A stretch of DNA of 11,137 nucleotides from Planctomycetaceae bacterium (lineage in GTDB: Bacteria > Planctomycetota > Planctomycetia > Planctomycetales > Planctomycetaceae), in assembly GCA_020426125.1 (NCBI GenBank), contig JAGQQQ010000087.1, forward strand, positions 1 to 11,137, in the 5' to 3' direction. Numbering within the stretch: the stretch's first letter is position 1; every line of letters begins with the position of its first letter. Below are positions 6,995-11,137 of the stretch, in pieces. Position numbers and translations under genes: made by a program. Under the pieces are notes generated by a model. The model had not been told where the DNA came from and ran no database searches. It worked only from the letters and a program-made list of their open reading frames with translations.

Positions 6995-9900
6995 ATGTAC
7001 TCAAGATCTTTTTTCCGTCACACGCGACGACGTGCCGACTCCTGCTTTCGCATGTCACCTGAGTCTCTCGAACGCCGAGTCTTGTTGGCGGCCATCAGTG
7101 ATTCCGGCTCCGACGTCTTGACAATCGAATTTGAGACCGACGAGACCATCACCGTTCATTCCACCGGAGACACCTATGTCCTGGCGTCCACCTTACCTTT
7201 CTCTGATGGGGGAGCCAAAGGAAGCTTCCAGGGGTTCGGAACGACGTCTTTGATCGTCGAAAATCTGTCCGATTATTCGACGTTGAACATCGTCGACAAC
7301 GGTCCGGGAGCCGTGTTGACGTTCGCGGACAGCACCGGACCTTACCAGCATCAGGTTAACCTCGTCTTCGATGACCTCGCCGGTCAGATCATTTCTCCAG
7401 GTTACTTCAATCGATACGGCATCACCTTTCAGGGGCGTACTGAATTCACGGGAGACCATGGAATCAACCTGAACGCCGATATTCACGTCACCTTCGAGAA
7501 TGCCATCCTGAATGCTGAGGATGGGGACATCGTCATTCGTACGGACTTGAGTAAGTTTGGCAACCCCGGTTCGCAACCCGCGATCCGAGGGAACCCGATC
7601 ATCGACGTGTCGGGTTTCGGAGAGATCATGCTTGATGGCCATCATGGCCGGGGACAATATGCTGGCCACGGGATCCACTTATCGAATTTCGGCGGGACCA
7701 CCCCCGTCTTATCCACCAATTTCGGGGACATCTTTCTTCGTGGAGTTGGTGCGGAGTTTCACGCCGGGTTCTGGGAAGATTGGGGAGTCAGCCTCTGGGG
7801 AGTGGAGGTTCGTTCGAACAAAGGCGACATCACCCTCTTTGGGCAGGCGCGGAGTCAGGGAACGAACGCTCGCGAGCAGCACGGCGTCTACCTGGCCGTG
7901 GATACCACCATCGAAGTGATTGAAGGCAACATCCTGGTGGAAGGCCACGCGGGTTTCATTCAGGGGCACGGTGTCGTATTCGATGGATACACTCATGGAA
8001 GCACTCCCGGAGGAACCGGTGCCAATCTGATCTCACACGGTTCTGGGAGCATCGAAATCATTGCGGAAGGACGGGGGTATCAACCGGATGGTCCCGATGG
8101 CCTGTACTTAGGACGCGACAGCCTGATCGGTGGACCTGATGCAACCGGCCCGATTCTGATCCATGCCAATTATCTCCGTTACGACGAACCTGTGATCCAG
8201 ACCACGGGAGATCTTCATTTCCTCCCCCTGACACCGGGGACCAACATCGGTCTGGGAGATGGAGCCACAGGCCAGTTGAATCTCGACACCGCATTTTTGG
8301 GACGGCTGGTTGACGGATTTCGTTCCATCACGATCGGGGATCCCGATTCCGGTTCAGGCCACGTGGATATTCAGGATGCGGATTTCCTCGATCCCGTGAC
8401 AATCGTGGGGGGCACGTTCAATATCCGCCACCTGGATGCCGGATCGGATCCCGTTGACGTCATTGCCCGAACCGGCTCGATCGTGACCCCCGATGGGACC
8501 GCCTCAGAAAACACTCTGGGTGGGTCCGACATCGCTCTGTTGGGGGACTTTGCGCCGGGGCAGGCACTCATCGATGGCAATTTCCAACTCAACGCGGGGG
8601 ATACGCTCTCTTTCGAGTACCGAGGAATTGTCGCTGGGCGGGACTACGACCAGCTCCGAGTCATAGGAGCGGGGAGAACGGTGAACATCGACGGGGTCGA
8701 CCTTCGGTTCGAGATGTCTCACCCCCCATTGGCCGCGGATCCGATTGTGATCATCGACAACGTCGATTCCACTTCGTCAGTGCAAGGGACGTTCGTCGGA
8801 CTCCCGGAAGGAGCGACTCTGGCCGCCGGGGACTTCTTTTTTACCATCAGCTATCAAGGCGGCAGCGACCAGAACGATGTTGTGCTGATGCCCAGTGACG
8901 CACCGAATCTCATCTTGAGAATTCCGTTGACCATGCCTTCGGGAGCGTCGGTGGGAACCGTGCGTCAGCTGGGGATTGATCCGACGCACGATGTGACCTT
9001 CACCCTGCTGGGTGGTTCTGGATCCCAACTGCTTACCATCGACAGTCAAACTGGCCGGCTCTTCGTGGCTGACGGAATGACTCTAGATTTCTCTACGATG
9101 TCCTTCTATCTGCTGGAAGTGGAAATTGCTGATGCAACTGCCGGGACTCAGGAAACCGTCCTCATCGCGATCGTCCCAGAGGATCGGCGAGGCGCCATTC
9201 TCTGGGACAAGGGAACCGGCCTCTGGCATCTCGGGAAATTCGACGGGACGCGGTTCAGTCATCAGCTCGGGCCTCGTTGGACGAAAGACGCCGATTGGCA
9301 GTTCTTCGAAGGAGATTTCAACGGAGATGGATTCTCGGACATTGCGGGTCGACTCGGGGGAACCGGTCGCTGGTGGATGCTGGAGTCATCAACGGACGGT
9401 TCCTATCGCACGAGATATTGGGGGAGCTGGACGGCGGATGCGACTGCCGGTTGGCAGGACGTGCAAGTGGGCGATTTCAATGGAGATGGCCGAGATGACA
9501 TCATCGGAAGGAACAATTCAGGCCGATTGTGGGTTCTCCAATCCGACGGCAGCCAATTTGTCCCCCAAAACTACGGTCGCTGGAACTCATCGGGATGGAT
9601 CACAGCGGTCGTGGGAGATTTCGATGGCGACGGACGCGATGGAATTGCCGGACTTTACCAATCGGGCGACTGGTTTTTCTCGGAAACCAGTGGGGCTCCA
9701 GCCGGTCAATTTCTGACGCAGCGTGTCGGTCGTTGGTCGAATCCCAATGACAATTGGAACCGGATCATTCCCGGAGACTTCGATGGAGACGGTCGAACGG
9801 ACCTTCTCGGACAGTATTCGACGGGGGACTGGTGGCTGAGTTATTCGAGGACGAGTACCCTGGAAACCGTGTTCGCCGGCCGCTGGTCGACCTCAGTCGG

Positions 9901-10228
9901 ATTCATGGAAGTCCTCTCGGGCGACTTCGATGGGGACGGTCGGTGGGACATCACCAGTCAAAATTCGAATGGCTACTGGTTTGTGAAACGAGGACTGCAG
10001 ACGGGAATGACCCATGAAGGCTACACGCAGACATTGAGTTTTCCGATTCAGCTTGCCGCGGATTATTCCCTCGACGGTCGAACGGACATCGCGCTCTATG
10101 ATTCAGATGGGCATTGGTATCTGCTGAAGGCTTCGGCCACTGCCAGCCGCTTCGATGAAGTCAGCGCCCGGCCCTGGCTTGGGTTGATCGACGTGGGATT
10201 TGCAACTGTCGGAACAACAGTGAGGTAA
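6995..10228 (+). CDS. Giant exported protein: LEPR-XLL-type N-terminus, beta-helix repeats, cadherin-like domain, FG-GAP/VCBS propeller
   Basis: A 1077-residue predicted surface or secreted protein, probably for adhesion or cell-surface structure; its ligand is unknown. The N-terminus is Arg-rich, then SLERRVLLAA (24-33) matches the LEPR-XLL motif enriched at the start of large planctomycete exported proteins. Residues 177-380 hold six repeats of G-[DENS]-I-x-[LIV] starting at 177, 209, 244, 277, 311 and 351 (spacing 32-40), as in a right-handed beta-helix. Residues about 430-630 form a beta-strand region ending in NDVVLMP. Residues about 638-731 look cadherin-like (LTIDSQTGRL, DFSTMSFYLLEVEIAD). 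Residues 735-1077 contain six FG-GAP repeats of GDFDGDGRxD type starting at 773, 826, 874, 927, 976 and 1022, interleaved with seven W-rich strands (WHLG, WWMLE, LWVLQ, WFFSE, WWLSY, WFVKR, WYLLK), consistent with a seven-bladed propeller whose D-x-D-x-D-G loops bind calcium. ATG 6995 lacks a strong ribosome-binding site; ATG 7052 is possible. The gene appears to stand alone. Confidence 0.9.
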   Translation: MYSRSFFRHTRRRADSCFRMSPESLERRVLLAAISDSGSDVLTIEFETDETITVHSTGDTYVLASTLPFSDGGAKGSFQGFGTTSLIVENLSDYSTLNIVDNGPGAVLTFADSTGPYQHQVNLVFDDLAGQIISPGYFNRYGITFQGRTEFTGDHGINLNADIHVTFENAILNAEDGDIVIRTDLSKFGNPGSQPAIRGNPIIDVSGFGEIMLDGHHGRGQYAGHGIHLSNFGGTTPVLSTNFGDIFLRGVGAEFHAGFWEDWGVSLWGVEVRSNKGDITLFGQARSQGTNAREQHGVYLAVDTTIEVIEGNILVEGHAGFIQGHGVVFDGYTHGSTPGGTGANLISHGSGSIEIIAEGRGYQPDGPDGLYLGRDSLIGGPDATGPILIHANYLRYDEPVIQTTGDLHFLPLTPGTNIGLGDGATGQLNLDTAFLGRLVDGFRSITIGDPDSGSGHVDIQDADFLDPVTIVGGTFNIRHLDAGSDPVDVIARTGSIVTPDGTASENTLGGSDIALLGDFAPGQALIDGNFQLNAGDTLSFEYRGIVAGRDYDQLRVIGAGRTVNIDGVDLRFEMSHPPLAADPIVIIDNVDSTSSVQGTFVGLPEGATLAAGDFFFTISYQGGSDQNDVVLMPSDAPNLILRIPLTMPSGASVGTVRQLGIDPTHDVTFTLLGGSGSQLLTIDSQTGRLFVADGMTLDFSTMSFYLLEVEIADATAGTQETVLIAIVPEDRRGAILWDKGTGLWHLGKFDGTRFSHQLGPRWTKDADWQFFEGDFNGDGFSDIAGRLGGTGRWWMLESSTDGSYRTRYWGSWTADATAGWQDVQVGDFNGDGRDDIIGRNNSGRLWVLQSDGSQFVPQNYGRWNSSGWITAVVGDFDGDGRDGIAGLYQSGDWFFSETSGAPAGQFLTQRVGRWSNPNDNWNRIIPGDFDGDGRTDLLGQYSTGDWWLSYSRTSTLETVFAGRWSTSVGFMEVLSGDFDGDGRWDITSQNSNGYWFVKRGLQTGMTHEGYTQTLSFPIQLAADYSLDGRTDIALYDSDGHWYLLKASATASRFDEVSARPWLGLIDVGFATVGTTVR

Positions 10229-10233
10229 CGACT

Positions 10234-10249
10234 ACTTGGAATTCCAAGT
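10234..10249. other. 16-nt perfect palindrome after the giant gene
   Basis: ACTTGGAATTCCAAGT is identical to its reverse complement and begins 5 nt past the stop of the giant gene. As RNA it could form a 6-bp stem with a 4-nt loop, but no T-run follows on the plus strand. It lies between two convergent reading frames. It may contribute to transcript ending or be a protein-binding site. Confidence 0.35.
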
Positions 10250-10277
10250 GGAAACGAAAGAACTGTTCCAGGATTCT

Positions 10278-10496
10278 TCATCGCGGAAGATAACGGTCGG
10301 GATCCGGTTTCGAGTCTCCGTAGGGGGGCTGTCGATCGGGATCAAGATGGTTCCCCGGATCGGCTCGTCCGGTTATGCGAATGGCATTGAGGTCCGGTTT
10401 TGAAGGACACCCGACTGGATCATCCTGTCGGTGCTGGGAGAAACCCCCTCCACCCCCTCTCCGTCGAAGCCACTCCAAGACGGCCCGGACGAACAT
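10278..10496 (-). CDS. Possible small hypothetical protein (72 aa)
   Basis: Minus-strand frame starting MFVRAVLEWLRRR, with a run of five glycines, then a Pro/Asp-rich tail ending in PDPDRYLPR. The start at 10496 has AGAAGG 6 nt upstream, a good ribosome-binding site. The frame lies wholly in the 0.35 kb space between the giant gene and the next plus-strand gene, convergent with the first and divergent from the second. I recognise no family. The same frame stays open upstream to 10817, but that part is antisense to the clear plus-strand gene. Without homologues the call is weak; the alternative is a non-coding spacer. Confidence 0.35.
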   Translation of the reverse strand: MFVRAVLEWLRRRGGGGGFSQHRQDDPVGCPSKPDLNAIRITGRADPGNHLDPDRQPPYGDSKPDPDRYLPR

Positions 10497-10536
10497 TTGA
10501 TGCCTTCTGCTTCGTGAGTTAGCCTGATTCTTGGAT

Positions 10537-10552
10537 TTGACAGTGTTGTCAA
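10537..10552. promoter_or_regulatory. Inverted repeat TTGACA-gtgt-TGTCAA, candidate operator or divergent -35
   Basis: Two perfect 6-bp arms with a 4-nt spacer lie 25 nt before the plus-strand start at 10578 and 40 nt before the possible minus-strand start at 10496. Each arm reads TTGACA in its own direction, the exact sigma70 -35 consensus, so the site could be overlapping divergent -35 boxes or a dimeric repressor site. No good -10 box is seen at 16-18 nt on either side. Confidence 0.4.
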
Positions 10553-10577
10553 TCTTGTGAGACGAGCAGGTGTGACG

Positions 10578-11137
10578 ATGAACCAAGACAATGAGGCGAT
10601 TCCGATTGGGACTTGGTTGCGAATTCAGTTGCCAGGAATGCCAACTCTCATTGTCTACACATATCTCGACCCACAGGCGGGGCTCTCGGCAAAAGGGGGC
10701 GCCCAAGACGACGTGAATCTGGCAGAAGCGCCGAGTCGCACAGTTCGCTTGCCCATGCCAGGAAGCGTTTGGGAAGCCTTGAGCGAGGAGGAAGTCCGTC
10801 AACGGAATTTGCCCCAACCACCGTCATGGGTTGATCGATTCTATGGCCCACAGGCCGAACTCGAAACACCGTCGGGGGAATGGCGGCACCATCCCAGACT
10901 GCGTGGCCGGTTTCATCCGGAATTTCCAGACGACTTGCAGGTGATCGTGCACGATGGCGGCCCCAGACTGTCGCCGAATCCGGCCGAATTGGTCTGGGTT
11001 CGGGTTGTTCACCAAGAAGGGGAACTCTTTCGAGGTGAGGTGCTGAACCAGCCACACAAACTCAAGTCGGTCCGGCATGGGGATGAAGTGCTGTTCATCG
11101 TCCCCGCAAGTGGAGAGCATCCTCTGCAGGTCAGGGA
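10578..11137 (+). CDS. DUF2314-like domain protein (C-terminus off window)
   Basis: Open frame from ATG 10578 to the right edge, 186 full codons with no stop. The N-terminal half (MNQDNEAIPIGTWLRIQLPGMP..., then a Pro-rich middle part with VWEALSEEEVRQ and WVDRFYG) is not recognised. From about residue 115 it reads HPEFPDDLQVIVHDGGPR, then ELVWVRVV, LFRGEVLNQP, and HGDEVLFIVP. This resembles the DUF2314-type small beta domain, which pairs a W-V-x-V strand with a G-x-L/V-x-N-x-P turn and a later G-D-x-V-x-F strand; the assignment is by eye. No signal peptide or membrane segment, so it is probably cytoplasmic. AGG about 8 nt upstream is a moderate ribosome-binding site. The TTGACA/TGTCAA inverted repeat just upstream may control it. 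Function unknown. Confidence 0.72.
   Translation, partial: MNQDNEAIPIGTWLRIQLPGMPTLIVYTYLDPQAGLSAKGGAQDDVNLAEAPSRTVRLPMPGSVWEALSEEEVRQRNLPQPPSWVDRFYGPQAELETPSGEWRHHPRLRGRFHPEFPDDLQVIVHDGGPRLSPNPAELVWVRVVHQEGELFRGEVLNQPHKLKSVRHGDEVLFIVPASGEHPLQVR

Noticed and set aside
9301..10100. Periodic DNA repeats in the 3' part of the giant gene considered as a repeat array
   Set aside because: The periodicity of about 140-160 nt is explained by the FG-GAP protein repeats; the DNA copies differ and keep the frame.
10440..10465. C-rich run (CCCCCTCC/CCCCCTCT) considered as a G-quadruplex or simple repeat
   Set aside because: Only two long C-runs are present, fewer than the four tracts a quadruplex needs; it encodes the glycine run of the small minus-strand frame.
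10497..10817. Upstream extension of the small minus-strand frame (to 10817)
   Set aside because: This part is antisense to the DUF2314-like gene; only the section from 10496 down lies in free space and has a ribosome-binding site.

Overview
The window looks like chromosomal DNA of a planctomycete, probably from the Planctomycetaceae side of the phylum. Three things suggest this: a giant exported protein with the LEPR-XLL-type N-terminus that is enriched in Planctomycetes, a bacterial formylmethanofuran dehydrogenase subunit B homologue (the tetrahydromethanopterin C1 pathway is a known planctomycete trait), and a PqaA-family hydrolase of the kind found repeatedly in these genomes. The assignment is made by eye without database searches. 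I see no tRNA, rRNA, CRISPR array, insertion sequence or prophage gene.

Layout. Positions 1-2917 (minus strand) hold a large cytoplasmic hybrid sensor histidine kinase with four PAS-type domains, HisKA, HATPase and two receiver domains; its C-terminus lies beyond the left edge. After a 0.27 kb divergent intergenic region, two plus-strand genes are joined by an ATGA overlap: an exported PhoPQ-activated pathogenicity-related (PqaA) alpha/beta-hydrolase and an FwdB/FhcB-like protein that keeps the cysteines and the Cys-His pair typical of redox-active FwdB. A 0.3 kb spacer with two hairpins and a possible ECF-type promoter leads to a small, very acidic lipoprotein gene, followed by an intrinsic terminator.

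Positions 6995-10228 hold a stand-alone 1077-residue exported protein: LEPR-XLL-like N-terminus, beta-helix repeats, a beta-strand module ending in NDVVL, a cadherin-like domain, and a C-terminal FG-GAP/VCBS propeller with six calcium-loop repeats. The last 0.9 kb contains a possible 72-codon minus-strand gene, a TTGACA/TGTCAA inverted repeat, and the start of a plus-strand gene with a DUF2314-like domain that runs off the right edge.

The genes do not form one obvious pathway. The hydrolase and FhcB-like gene are probably co-transcribed; the kinase, lipoprotein and giant surface protein look like separate units. The points most worth a second look are the retained active-site residues of the FhcB-like protein, the composite surface protein, the repeat-built acidic lipoprotein with its candidate stress promoter, and the inverted repeat at the right end.
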